Below are positions 54,413 to 64,000 of a stretch of DNA of 64,000 nt, piece after piece. Positions within the stretch are counted from its first letter, which is position 1; each line of letters starts with the position of its first letter. The notes below the pieces were generated by a model. The model was not told the DNA's origin. It made no database searches and saw only the letters and a list, made by a program, of their open reading frames with translations. The stretch is from the NCBI GenBank assembly GCA_019055375.1, contig JAHQIW010007161.1, positions 1 through 64,000 on the forward strand, in the 5' to 3' direction. A program made the position numbers and the translations under genes. Origin of the DNA: Parelaphostrongylus tenuis (Eukaryota > Nematoda > Chromadorea > Rhabditida > Metastrongylidae).

Positions 54413-55819
54413 TGATAGACTAGGTTCGAAGTCAGAGAATCCTTGATGACTTATTGAAAATGGGTGAAAATCTCTGTTTCACACAAACATCCTCTCTCTA
54501 CTGAGAGGATAATGATACTGCATACGGGAGTGAATGCGTTTTGAAATTTTAATGCGCTGGAGGTACACTCGTCAGCAGAAGTGCTTCGCTACCCGTAATA
54601 CATTTTATCGTATGCTAAACTGCTCTTATCTGGACTGGAAGATGATTGCTAAGGTCACCCACTAGCGAAAATGTCGCCATCGTTATGAGCGCAGTTTTGT
54701 CCCTTTTAAGACACAGCAATATTTGCTCCAAAGTGTTGTTTTGTACAAAAATTCCAGAATAATCCGAGAACCTAGGATACGCTTGAGTCGAAGTGATTGT
54801 TTCATAAGGAAATTGCACTACAGAATTTTTCAGAATTGATACGAACCGCTGAACCGTAGTATAGTTGAAATTAGACTTCATGGAAAGTGTACAACAACAA
54901 AAGTTGTTTTTCCTGTTCTTCATTCAGAAATTGCTAGAAGTTGAGATTGGTACACAAACACCCACCGTGACGAAAAAGGTGAAACGTTTAAGAAGGTCTA
55001 CGAAGAAGCCTATGCTCAATGTCATTCCGCATGATTTTTTGTCAACGTTCACTGTACCCACTTCGATATATTAGCCATTTTTTGAACTCTGAGATTTTTC
55101 TATTACACGATGAGATCTTTTTTGCAATTTTTTTGCCTACTGTCAATTCTGATACAGCTACAAATTTGTTTCTTCTTGTTAATTTATCTTGATGACATGC
55201 CATTACTCGCCTGTTTCTAAACCCTTCAAGTCTCTGTTTGAGGTATCAGTCACCCTCAAAGTTAACTAAGGCGATTGCCGCTGCTTATATAGTGCTGTCA
55301 AAAACGTTCCGTAGCAGGAGTTATGCCTGTCTTGTCAACCGATATCTTCTTTTACGAATTACCTCTCAAAAAAGCACTTATATAATCGTCGTTTTGTTGA
55401 ATGCAGATATTTTTTTATCGAGAATTTGCAGATTCTTTGTCTCAGCATCGAAATTGAGCAAGCGGAAATCAATTTGAGACGCGCAATTTGTGGAATTGGC
55501 TCACTCATAGAAATTTCTGTCAAAGTCGTCACTGCAATTCACTCCACCAACCAATTCCCCTCTCCTTTGTATTAGTAGAGCTTCTCACTGTAAGTACATC
55601 AAGAGATTTCGCTTCAAATCATGCGAGTTGGAACAATTAAAGCGTTTGGGAAGTTAAAGAGCTGTCAGTGCGGTGTCTTCCACGTATAGTAAGAGTTGAG
55701 TACCAATACCGCTGCTGCCTTGTGAAAGATCAAATGTAAAAAAATGCGGATCTTGCTTTACTCAAAACTACAATATTTCTTGAATTTTTAGGAGGTAAAA
55801 ACTGACATTCTTTCAAAAA

Positions 55820-56605
55820 TGTCAAGCATTCGGCCGGTCCCTTTATATTTCGCTGCCAGCTGCAATCCCGACAGTGTTTGAATGTGAAGCGTTACCTGCA
55901 GGTCAAGGTACTAAATAGAATGCTGTGGTGCCACAAATGTCCCACATACCACTTAGATGTCTATGAATATTGACCAGAATGATGTTTCTTTGGCACTGCA
56001 ATCCGGCTTTTCATATTGGAGGAAAGTGAATTTTAGATTCAGAAAATGTGGAAAATTATTTACAAAGGCCACTGATTATTTATTTTTAACTATAAAAACC
56101 AAAAAACTTTATGGCAGTGAACTAAAAACTGCACCTCAACTAGCTTCACTTTGCCTGTTGCCATGGTTTACTCTACTAAAGCCGATGCCGTGACCCACTT
56201 TCCTGGCATTGCAACTACCAAAGCAGTGACTAAAGAATTTGTAGAACGCCTAGTGATGCAAACAGTAAGCTGCAACACTTGAATGTCAAGTGTTCTCTTC
56301 CTTTCGAGTTGTCTGCAAGGGCGTACGCAGCAAGCTTCAAATTTCTACAATACATCGGCCTTGTTGTTAATATGGCCTGCGTGGCGGCGTATAATGTAAT
56401 TGGATACCAGATTCAACTAGACCACTCGAACCGTAAAGTTGATGTTTAGGTCTTAGTCGTTCTCGAATCCAAGCTCGTAGACGCACTCCTACCTGATTTT
56501 GTTATTTTGGATATTTCGAGTCAAGTGAGTGTAACAATCACTTTTGCGCCATTGTTGTGCGTGAAGGGATATGACGATATGAGTAGGTATTTAGTAGTAA
56601 ACGAT
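55820..56605 (+). pseudogene. Secreted five-exon family protein, copy H (first three exons, broken)
   Basis: Exon 1 is at 55820-55907 (MSSIRPVP, then a one-base loss in the hydrophobic part; the final part reads VFECEALPAGQ in the family frame, with GCG changed). Exon 2 is at about 56117-56262 (TSFTLPVAMVYST, two-base loss and stops at its start, then LVMQT and a good donor). Exon 3 is at 56450-56600 (VLESKLVDALLPDFVILDISSQV, open but diverged). Exons 4 and 5 are not found before 56930. It is a pseudogene. Confidence 0.75.
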
Positions 56606-57114
56606 CTGAAAGATTTCATGCAAAAATAAGGCACATAATTGAAAAGCAGGACAATGTTCATTATTTCTTAAAAGACGAACAATTACCAAGCAATCACTAC
56701 AGAAATCTGTGATGATATTGTTTAATCACTAAGGGACGATGTGTACCTGCTGAGGTACATGAATGCTTGGAGGCCTTTCTCGCTGGCAAAACTTTTCTCT
56801 CAGATATTTGGCAATCAGTCGAAAGCTTAATTATCTGCGATTTTAACAGCACCTTTGAATTTTGATATAACTTTTTATTACATTGTAGCAACGGAAATAA
56901 AATCATGTTTCACATTCAAATTGCTTTATTTCCTCGACTAAGACTTATTTAGTCAAGCGCCATTTCGACCTCGTGCAAAAACGTATCTCTTGATCTTTTT
57001 CAGTGTTTAAATAGTCTTTCCATAGCAAAAATCAAGAGAATTTGAATGGCGTAATTCGTCTCCAAAAAAGCATCTCCACTGTGCTGAAAATGCGAACATA
57101 AAATTTTGTTCCAT
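56606..57114. repeat. Unassigned sequence followed by the dispersed repeat
   Basis: 56606-56925 shows nothing recognisable. 56930-57110 carries the 'catctccactgtgctgaaaatgcg' / 'cgtctccaaaaaagc' phrases of the 1-1130 family, into which the SINE at 57126 is inserted. Confidence 0.45.
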
Positions 57115-57125
57115 ATTGAAAGATT

Positions 57126-57428
57126 CCAGCGTATGTGGGGCAGTGGTTAGAGGTGCTCTGCATCGCACACGAAGTTAATGGTTCGATCTCACGCTCAGGG
57201 CTCACCAAGTCATCCATTCCTCCGGGCTCGGTAAATTGGTACCGACTGGTCGCAGACCTGTCTGGGTGGATAAGCAGCACTGACTCGGTTTAGCGGAAGG
57301 CCACCGCGAGTCATTGTAAAGACCAAATATGCATTCAGTCACTTCAAACGAATTTAAATATTGAAGACGAATGCATGGCGCATCCCTCATGGATTGATCA
57401 AGGCCGAGAGCTTTATCCCTTATCCTTT
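57126..57428 (+). mobile_element. tRNA-derived SINE (family 1), copy 3, with 11-bp target-site duplication
   Basis: The head has TGGGGCAGTGGTTAGAGG (A box) and GGTTCGATCTC (B box, 57180-57190), with the same body and ttatcctttatt tail as the other two copies. It is flanked by attgaaagatt at 57115-57125 and 57429-57439. Confidence 0.9.
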
Positions 57429-57439
57429 ATTGAAAGATT

Positions 57440-58700
57440 TCCAACTGAACAAAGCTTTTCCTTCGAAGTTTGACTAACCAGTCAATAGATCAAATTTTAA
57501 GGATTCCAATGACTTACTTGGTTTTTATAAAGGACCTGGTATTATGCAGCAGCAACTAAAAGAAAACTGAGTTTTGCAGAAAATGAATCACTTCAACTAT
57601 CTTCTCTTCGCAACGATGTATGGGAAAAAAACGTATTATTCATCGTTTTTAGTGTTTAAAAAATCAATCGATAGCACAAATCAAAGCAAGTTGAATGGCA
57701 TATTTCATTTTCAAAAAGGTCTTGTTATTGCGTGAAAGAGCGAGATAAAATTTTATTTCTTATTAGAAAATTTATAACGACCAGAGCCTCTCTCTTATGA
57801 TTTTCAACAGTGTTTTTATATTTTTGGACAGATATCTTATTGTTTTATAAGGACCAGAAGAAAACTGGGTTTCGCACTCGCTGCTTTCTTCCAGCTTTGC
57901 AAAGCCCAATCTTGTTTTGGCTGTTAGAGCGTTGTAAGAGGTTGATATTCAAAACCAAAAAATTATTGGAACTCCTAAAATCTATTCTCGATTAATTACT
58001 AAAACTCCAGCTTTGGTCAGCGAAAAATCTCTGGATGAAAAACCAAAATTCATTTTTGCTCTTCCAGCCCAATAAAAAATCGTTTTTGGAAACGAAATAC
58101 ACCACTAAAGCTCTTATGATCTGGACTATCGAATGGTTAACTGAACAATAAAAAGGACCGAGCAGTGCGTTTTCCAAGGCATCAAAGTGAGAAGCGGTTA
58201 AAAAGTGATCCGGTTTTGCGAAATCTAATCTTCTTTTGGCTGTTACAGCGAAATGTGTAGTCCATTTCGAAAATTAGATAAATTGTTGGAATTCCTAAGA
58301 GTTTATCTATCAACTGATCATTAAAACTCTGAAAGGAACGCTTTTTTCAGCGAGAATCTTTGAATGAGGAACGAAATGTTAATTTTGTTTTTTTTTTTCA
58401 GCGCAATACCAAGATCTTTTTGAAGATGGAATATACCATCCAAATTCTTTTGATTCAGACCACCGAATGATTATTAAATCGTAAAAAACAAGAGCAAAAT
58501 AAGGTTTTTTTTCTCAAAAGTAGAAATGGCGCTTAGCTAACCGAAGAGTACTATTGGTTTTTTGAGAGGTTATAATTGTACGCTGTAAAAGCGAAAAGAT
58601 GATTGCATTTTACGCCTAAAATGTTCTATCTCTGCTTATACGTCATGATCGGTTTATCGGTAGTTTAAGTGAAGTTTTTATGGAAGAAGGGCTTCATTTT
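57440..58700. repeat. Degenerate dispersed repeat, several units (family of 1-1130)
   Basis: Repeated phrases are 'tggctgttagagcg' (57919) and 'tggctgttacagcg' (58238), 'ggaaacgaaatacacc' (58090), 'ggaatataccatccaaattc' (58428) and 'ttattggaactcctaaaat' (57962) against 'tgttggaattcctaagag' (58284). Units are about 320-330 bp apart. There is no gene. Confidence 0.6.
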
Positions 58701-60029
58701 TAAGAAGAAGACGAAAAATTATGGTGGAAAATGTTTTGAAAATATATGCAGCAGATCGAAGAATCATGTGTGAAAAAACTCCCTACGTTCCCCATGAAAA
58801 ACCCATCCTTGCAAAACGAATTTCATTTCCACCTGTTCTCGAACAATTTTTTCCTCATTGTATCTATGTTTTTGTTATTATTTGATAGCTTAAAAAATGC
58901 TGATACTGCCACCTAATTTGTTTCATGAAAAATTTTCTGCAGTAAGCTCTACTAAACGAAAGAAAATAATATTTTGCTTTCGGTGCAATCGGCACTATGT
59001 TTGAACTATACAGCAGGTTTTATTGGCAATTATGTATTGAAATTTTGGTTTTAAGGAAGCATTATTGCAACTACATGACAGATCGTATTTGAAGGAATAC
59101 CTACAAGTGCATTCTGGTAAGAGGAACGTCCAGTGATCCTGAAATTCAATACTTTTCAATGAAACAACAGCGTCTTTCAGATAACACCGCATTTCAAATA
59201 TTTTTAAGAATTCTTTCGACGAGATTGTATGAGTTCACTTCAAAGACAAAGTTTTTCCAATTCCAAATATCAACTAATACTTATGCGGAGGAATTTCCAA
59301 ACTTGGTTAGAATTAGGTCTTGGTAGAGAATGCATTCATCATGTTGTGGGCTACTTCCGCGGAAAGAGTGCAAATTACTCATCACCAATTTCGAAACTTT
59401 ACACAGGTGTTATAGATTTTCTTCTTGGAATATTCAAAAATCACCAATTGATACAATCTATATTAGCCTTTAAGAAACTACCTCCGCTCATAAATCAGCA
59501 TCGGTCCACAATTCCGACTCGCTGCGCTAACTCATGCTTCGTGCAATCAAAAAGTGCTGTATCACATTCTCTTATGCTGACTAACAGTAGATCTTTATAA
59601 CGTGTGAAATTTGCAACTCACTGCTGAGCCTTGCTTTTCGAAAGACTTCCCTAGTGCGATATACCAACAAAAAGAAACGTGCATCTCATTTTTGAAGTAG
59701 GCAAGTCTCTTGGGTGGCCTGGATTTGTGGGCAGTTATATAGCAAAATTTGTATATCAGAGGCATTTTAACGTCGTATCAAAGTACCACAAATAACCCAA
59801 AAATTTTGACAAAACAGAGGGAGAAATCCTAACTAAAAACGAAAAGCGCGCAAAACTGCGCAAATCGCGCTGTACTCGTCGATTTCTATAGCCGTCCCCT
59901 AGGGGTTAAACAACTGTTACCATACTTTCTATCGCCTGTTTGTATTTCAGAAAATAATAAAAATAACTGTATTCTCATACCTGTTGCATTTTTGCTTCTA
60001 ATTCTCAAATATCACAGATGGAACTAATT
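58701..60029. other. No supported gene; 123-codon open frame at 59229-59600 (plus)
   Basis: The plus-strand frame is basic and leucine-rich (LELGLGRECIHHVVGYF, DFLLGIFKNHQL) with no signal peptide, domain or paralogue that I recognise. It could be a chance frame. The rest of the stretch is AT-rich and featureless. Confidence 0.25.
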
Positions 60030-60260
60030 CCAGAGCCGACTATTCATTAATATCGGCATAGTTGAGATAAATCATTAGTTTCACCTGTTAAGCAGTTCCA
60101 AGGTGTTATTAACAGTATTTGTTGAATATCAGTGATGTAGCGCAATTATGTAGTGTAGTACTACAGCACAGAAAAAACAATAATCGTATATTGCTTTACG
60201 TTTCGGCGAGCATGGAAAGGTTAAGTTGATCCGCAATCCAGTCGGTCAGAAACCTCCATA
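60030..60260 (-). repeat. PLE pseudo-LTR remnant
   Basis: 'ccagagccgactattcattaatatcggcat' to 'aaggttaagttgatccgcaatccagtcgg' follows the order of 23410-23640. The core box between 'gtttcggcgagcatgg' and the following 'aaaggttaag' is deleted. Confidence 0.6.
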
Positions 60261-60399
60261 TCCTCATCAAAAAAAAAGTAAGAAACGGATATTTGGATGG
60301 CTTAGTAAAATCCTTTGCAAAACACTGTTCGCTTGAATGTTTTAGTTCCAATTCTTCAGAGAAGAGCAGTCACTGAAGAATGCAGTCAATGCATGAGTG

Positions 60400-60650
60400 G
60401 GGCTATGCCTAACTCAATCCGGAAAGACTAGCCTGAGTTATGGTACAAGATCACGCGTGACTACGAGGCACTTTGCTTTTATTTTTGGACCTTTACTATT
60501 TATCCAAAGGACTTCAAAATTTTGCGAGTGGATGTTTTTGATTCTTGCGTGAAGACAGCGAATTTAACGTTAAAATCTGCTCGTTTATGTTTTTGTTTCC
60601 CTAGACGTGCCTTTTGGGTACATAGTAAAAGCCTAAAAATGAACCGCAAA
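60400..60650 (-). pseudogene. Penelope-like element fragment, end of GIY-YIG region
   Basis: This matches 23800-24030 (for example 'gcctgagttatggtacaagatcacgcgtgactacgagg' against 'gcctgaggtatggtgcgaggtcacgcgatattacgagg'; 'gcgaatttaacgttaaaatctgct' against 'gcgtaaatttaacgtcaaaatttgct'). The reading frame is broken. Confidence 0.65.
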
Positions 60651-61030
60651 GAGGAGTGGCCGTCGTAATAACGCGTGTCTCGCGCTATATCTCAGCTTAA
60701 TCTTCGCGACCAGGGTCAGGAGCAACCTCACTTATGCACTGCCTCTCGCGGCTGGTCTTCAATGAATAGTTGAAAGACCTAGGAAATCAAAACAGTGAGT
60801 GTTTCAGAATGAAGCTTTTACAATTCGATCCAAAATCGTTTCTTACGTGTTCACCTGAGGTTATGAAAGTTCTGACTGAGTGGATTGCAGATCAGTTTGA
60901 TCTTTCCATGTTATAAAGAAGGCGAGCCTTGCCGAAACATTGGCCAATGTACGATTATTGGAATATCTGTACTGTATTGCTACATTATAGTACTGCGCTG
61001 ATCACTGATTCAATAAATACTGATAACTTA
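60640..61030 (+). repeat. PLE 3' end, inverted relative to the preceding fragment
   Basis: 'aaatgaaccgcaaagaggag' (60637) starts the same segment as the reverse of 23860. It runs through 'gtgttt-agaatgaagctttt' to 'tctttccatgttataaagaaggcgagccttgccgaaac' and 'attgaataaatactgataac'. It carries a decayed hammerhead-like core (60917-60943). Confidence 0.6.
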
Positions 61031-61084
61031 GCTCTAGCTGGCACGAGGTTGGCAGACAACGTCGATGTTGTCGTTGTTTGTTGT

Positions 61085-61165
61085 TGTACGCTGATCGCTG
61101 TACGGATTGCTAGCTAACGTTTCGGAGACACCGCCTCGTCGTCTACCAGCTTCCTGCCACCTAGA
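61085..61165 (-). repeat. Second type of GAAACG-containing terminal repeat
   Basis: The minus strand reads 'ggaagctggtagacgacgaggcgg' ... 'ctccgaaacgttagc'. This is a GAC-GAGG hairpin CTCC-GAAAC arrangement that resembles the pseudo-LTR cores but lacks a good CUGANGA box. Confidence 0.3.
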
Positions 61166-61379
61166 GAGTTAAGTTAGCATATTTGATTGATAATTAACTT
61201 TGATGCTGAGGTTAATAGAGAGTCGATTTCACGAGCTTTTGCGCCAATAAATAGTGTTATTAACACTTCGGAGTTGCTTAGTAGAATAAACTACTGAATA
61301 TGAAATACCAACTCCTGTTTGTATCCGATACTGCAGCAGTTGTTCCCTCGAATAGCTGCTACTTTCCTTTCTCTTCTAC

Positions 61380-63600
61380 GCTTATCCTATCGCATCACCT
61401 ATATCACCTGTCGTCCCGTTGATCGTCGATTGACTAGAGAGTGTACCAGCAACTCTTCCATTTTTCCCTGTCGCGTGCAAGAGTAGCCCAGTGGGTTCTC
61501 CTTCCTCTGGGGAATAGCTGAGCATCATATCTTTCTTGCATAGCTTTCGTGAAAAAGTCGGACAAACGGGTCGGTGATCTTCCTGTGGAGCGCTTGATGT
61601 CCCGAGAAATCCAGTCGGTAACGGCTCTCATTCACCGGTTGCCGTTGGAGAGCATTACGTGTCCGGCCCACCTTGTTTTCGATATCCTGGCGTGCATGAC
61701 GGCGTCTTTGATTCGATCGCTGACGCAGGACCTTAAAACTTCGGATTCTTTCTCTCATTTGCGAAATACGGAATACTCCTAGCATCGACCTTTCGACTGC
61801 GCGTTCGATAACGCCAACTGACCTTTCATCCTGCTTACGTAGCGACCATGTTTCTGCTGCATTCGTTACGGCAGGGATAATTGTCGAGTCAAAAAGGTGG
61901 ACACGGAGTCGGATGTTCTTTGTCCTCTTCACTATATCTTCGACCCCCTTAAACGTTCCCCAAGCCGCCCGTTTCCTCCTGCTCAACTCTGGAGCTAGGT
62001 CGTTCATTATGTTGATTTCACGGTTTAGATAGACATAACTAAAGCAATCGGAGATTGTCGTTCCGTTGAGCGTGAATGGTACATTCAAAACCCATCCGTT
62101 CCTCATGAACATCGTTTTCGTTAGATCCAGTTGAAGACCAATGTTTCCACAGGCGTTATCGAAATCGATCAGCATTCGTTCCGCTTGACTGATGTTAGGT
62201 GTTATGAAGACCATATCGTCAACAAAGCAAAGATAGTTTAAATGTCGACCGTCAATTTTCACTCCCATATTGTCCCATTCTAATGTTCACATGATGTTTT
62301 GTAGAGTTGCAGTGAATAATTTTAGCGAAATTGTATTGCCATGTCGAACCGCTCTCCGTACGTCAATGGTAATATTGTTGCAGAATGGAGATATTTTGCT
62401 GGTGAAATCTTTATAAAGCATACGAAGGATTACAATGTACCGAGTAGGGATGCCCTGGTTATCCAGTGCCTCTAAACCGCTTCTATTTTCATTGACTTAA
62501 AGGTCGATGGAAGTGAGACAGAGTGGTTATTTGTACTCTCGTAAAGTTTCAATGATTCTTATAATCGTGTGGATGTGGTCTATGGTATCAAATCCTTTTC
62601 GGAACCCTGTTTGTTCGCATGGCTGTCCTTCGTCCAATGTTCTGTCAATACTGTTTAAGATGACTCGAGATAATAGTTTATAGACAACGGACAGCAAGCA
62701 GATTGGGCGATATGCCAATGTGGTGAAGGTCACCTTTTTTGAACAACAGTACGGTCTTGCTGGTTTTCCATTGAATAGGCACCTTGCATTCTGACAGGTA
62801 GCGAGTGAAGAGGCGAGCCAGGGTGTTGATGAGAACTGGCTGTAGGTTTTTCAGGTGTTGTGTTCTAATCCTGTCTAAAACGGGTGTTGTTCTGTTCTTC
62901 ATCGACCGATATAGCATGTCGGACTTCGCAATGGAGAAGAGGTGGGAACAATTTATTTGTCCTCTTTCAATTTATATGACGGTAAGAGGACATGGCTAAC
63001 GAAGAGATCCGAGTAGTATTGGTGGATGATTTTCTCCATAGCCCTTCTCGAAGCTGTAAGTGCCCCGTCAGAGCATCGAAGTGCAATCATCTTGGTCTTA
63101 TAATAGGCAAAGCCTCGCTCTTTCCAGCTTCTGCAGCTTCTGCCATAACTGCTGCTCGTCTCTCTTTGAGGTCTTCTTTTATCGCTTCTCTGCAGCGTTT
63201 CGCAAGTTCGGCAGAAAGGCTTCGGTTGCCTGTAGCTCGAGCGATTCCACGTTGACGTATCAGCTCGAGCGTCTGCGGAGACAAGCGTTTCTTTGTGACC
63301 TAACAACCTTCGGCTTTCATAGCGCTAACGTGAAGATATTCAACGAGCCAATTATATTCTTCGTCGATGTTGCCGGCAACGGTATCATCCCAAGAGCAGA
63401 TTAATGATTTGAATACATCCCAGTTTATGGTAGCTACGGGACTTTGTTGTTTGAACTTAGCGGCTTTCTCTCCTCTCCGCAAAAAAAGAGAATTTTGCGC
63501 AAAGGAGGCGATAGTCTGATCCCGTGTAGAACTCAGGAACAACAGCGACGTCGGTCAGGCGAAACCTTCGATTTACTAAGGTGAACAGGTAGTTGGTAAT
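61380..63600 (-). pseudogene. RTE-type LINE, 5'-truncated, with broken frames
   Basis: The minus-strand order starts with the end of an apurinic-type endonuclease (NRRFRLTDVAVVPEF, then GSDYR). A linker follows (ELIRQRGIARATGNRSLSAE, KERRAAVMAEAAEAGKS, YYSDLF), then reverse transcriptase. RT pieces are ILxxRTTPVLDRIRTQHLKN, YRPICLLSVVYKLLSRVILN, GQPCEQTGFRKGFDTIDHIH and the catalytic box LCFVDDMVFITPN at 62215-62226. The C-terminal part has HLFDSTIIPAVTNAAETWSL and, last, DIKRSTGRSPTRLSDFF. Frames switch at about 63285, 62930, 62700, 62480 and 61600, and stops lie between 62268 and 62527. The endonuclease catalytic histidine (SDH) is tyrosine (63511-63513). Homology begins abruptly at about 63600, a usual LINE 5' truncation. 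Confidence 0.88.
61525..62268 (-). pseudogene. Longest open piece of the RTE LINE (247 codons): RT palm end and C-terminus
   Basis: It opens at MGVKIDGRHLNYLCFVDD (the usual FADD box is FVDD). It continues through NLTKTMFMRNG-like DLTKTMFMRNGWV, LNGTTISDCFSYVYL, NDLAPELSRRKRAAWG and ERAVERSMLGV. The last 60 residues are in a shifted frame. It has no independent start and is part of the element at 61380-63600. Confidence 0.8.
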
Positions 63601-64000
63601 CACTCATGAGTGTATGTGAAAGCTATGTTTAACCCGAGAATTTTTGAATGTAAGAAGTGTGATGTGAAGGAATTTTGATTTACTAACTAGAAATCCTGAA
63701 GCACGCCATTCGAGTTATCGACAAGTGTTAATCAAAAGCACAGAAACTACTTTCAGGACTCATTGCATGCAAGCAATTCGAACTACTTTTCACAAGACAC
63801 TAAGGTTATCGCGGTCCCTCGCCTTTAATGGCCTAACTGATAGAATATACCTTAGTACAGACAGCAACAGTCGCCTATGCCGAATAACAAAATCGTAGTG
63901 CGACTCTCTTTGGCCTTCTGGGTACAATAGAGTGGAGCCTCTCCTTGCCTCCGTTTTCGCTCATTGCTTCGTTGGATAAAACTTTGGAGACTGTAAGACG
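63601..64000. other. No supported gene; segment shared with 46130-46470
   Basis: 63630-63930 resembles 46130-46470 (see that entry). The order of shared phrases is kept but the spacing differs. The class is unknown, possibly an old dispersed repeat or a decayed exon. Confidence 0.3.

Larger units (their letters stand above)
53886..55817 (+). other. 5' flank of copy H with inserted repeats
   Basis: Landmarks are 'aacacggaagtgctt' (53954), 'ggtctatgactttattccgctgacgctgctttcaatttg' (54001), 'tgggtgaaaatctctgtttcacacaaac' (54459) and the 54950-55060 block, all in plus orientation. The family-2 SINE-like element and a 31-bp hairpin interrupt it. No gene is supported. Confidence 0.5.

Noticed and set aside
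61085..61165. A further hammerhead candidate on the minus strand
   Set aside because: GAAAC and a hairpin are present, but no CUGANGA box is found at the right place, so I list it only as a terminal-repeat fragment.
61549..61782. Plus-strand frame of 77 codons
   Set aside because: It is antisense to the well conserved RTE C-terminus.
62805..63404. Three plus-strand frames of 64-114 codons
   Set aside because: They are antisense to the RTE linker and endonuclease end, which have recognisable motifs on the minus strand.
1..64000. CRISPR arrays, operons, ribosome-binding sites or phage genes
   Set aside because: No regularly spaced identical repeats, no gene clusters with short spacing, and clear introns and retroelements show a eukaryotic genome.

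Overview
The window is from a eukaryotic genome, most likely a strongylid (hookworm-like) nematode. It is AT-rich, has no bacterial-style gene packing, and its real exons are short (about 110-175 nt) with GT-AG introns, some only about 60 nt long. Two gene copies keep a splice acceptor exactly 9 nt upstream of the ATG, as expected for spliced-leader trans-splicing. The reverse-transcriptase relics are RTE-type LINEs and GIY-YIG Penelope-like elements (PLEs), both common in strongylid nematodes. The species call is inference, because no rRNA or marker gene is present.

The only genes I can support belong to one duplicated family of small secreted proteins, each with five exons: signal peptide + GCG motif; TLPVAMVYST/VPGIAT; ALLPDA; IIxDNTVxAIC...ISGSLS; and a terminal MAxWSxxMWQS...SHFxSA exon. 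I do not recognise the family. Copies lie on the minus strand at 4.1-5.7 kb (A, broken), 8.1-9.7 kb (B, intact, 235 aa), 17.3-19.0 kb (C, broken), 34.7-35.05 kb (D, two exons), 38.2-39.7 kb (E, one frameshift) and 41.4 kb (F, first exon only). On the plus strand they lie at 49.4-51.5 kb (G, intact, 232 aa) and 55.8-56.6 kb (H, broken). About 1-2 kb of 5' flank was copied with each gene, and one such flank (29.1-30.4 kb) has lost its gene. A block of about 2.2-2.6 kb is shared by 9.5-12.1 kb (5' of B) and 41.3-43.5 kb (5' of F).

The rest is mobile DNA. There is a large PLE (23.4-26.5 kb, minus) plus PLE fragments at 12.8-13.7, 26.5-26.8, 28.5-29.1, 30.6, 44.7 and 60.0-61.0 kb. A 5'-truncated RTE LINE lies at 61.4-63.6 kb, with RTE pieces near 11.5, 22.3, 30.7-32.9, 42.9 and 43.6 kb. 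Mariner relics lie at 2.0, 14.2 and 36.0 kb. There are two tRNA-derived SINE-like families, one of them with clear target-site duplications and one often palindromic. Several degenerate repeats also occur.

The most unusual non-coding content is a palindromic repeat family (3.0-3.5, 19.3-19.8, 28.0-28.4 kb; half copy at 27.0 kb) in which each arm carries a hammerhead-ribozyme-like motif pointing outward. A second notable element at 35.1-35.65 kb is bounded by perfect 48-bp inverted repeats and contains a PLE-type hammerhead-like core. I found no CRISPR array, operon, rRNA or intact tRNA gene.
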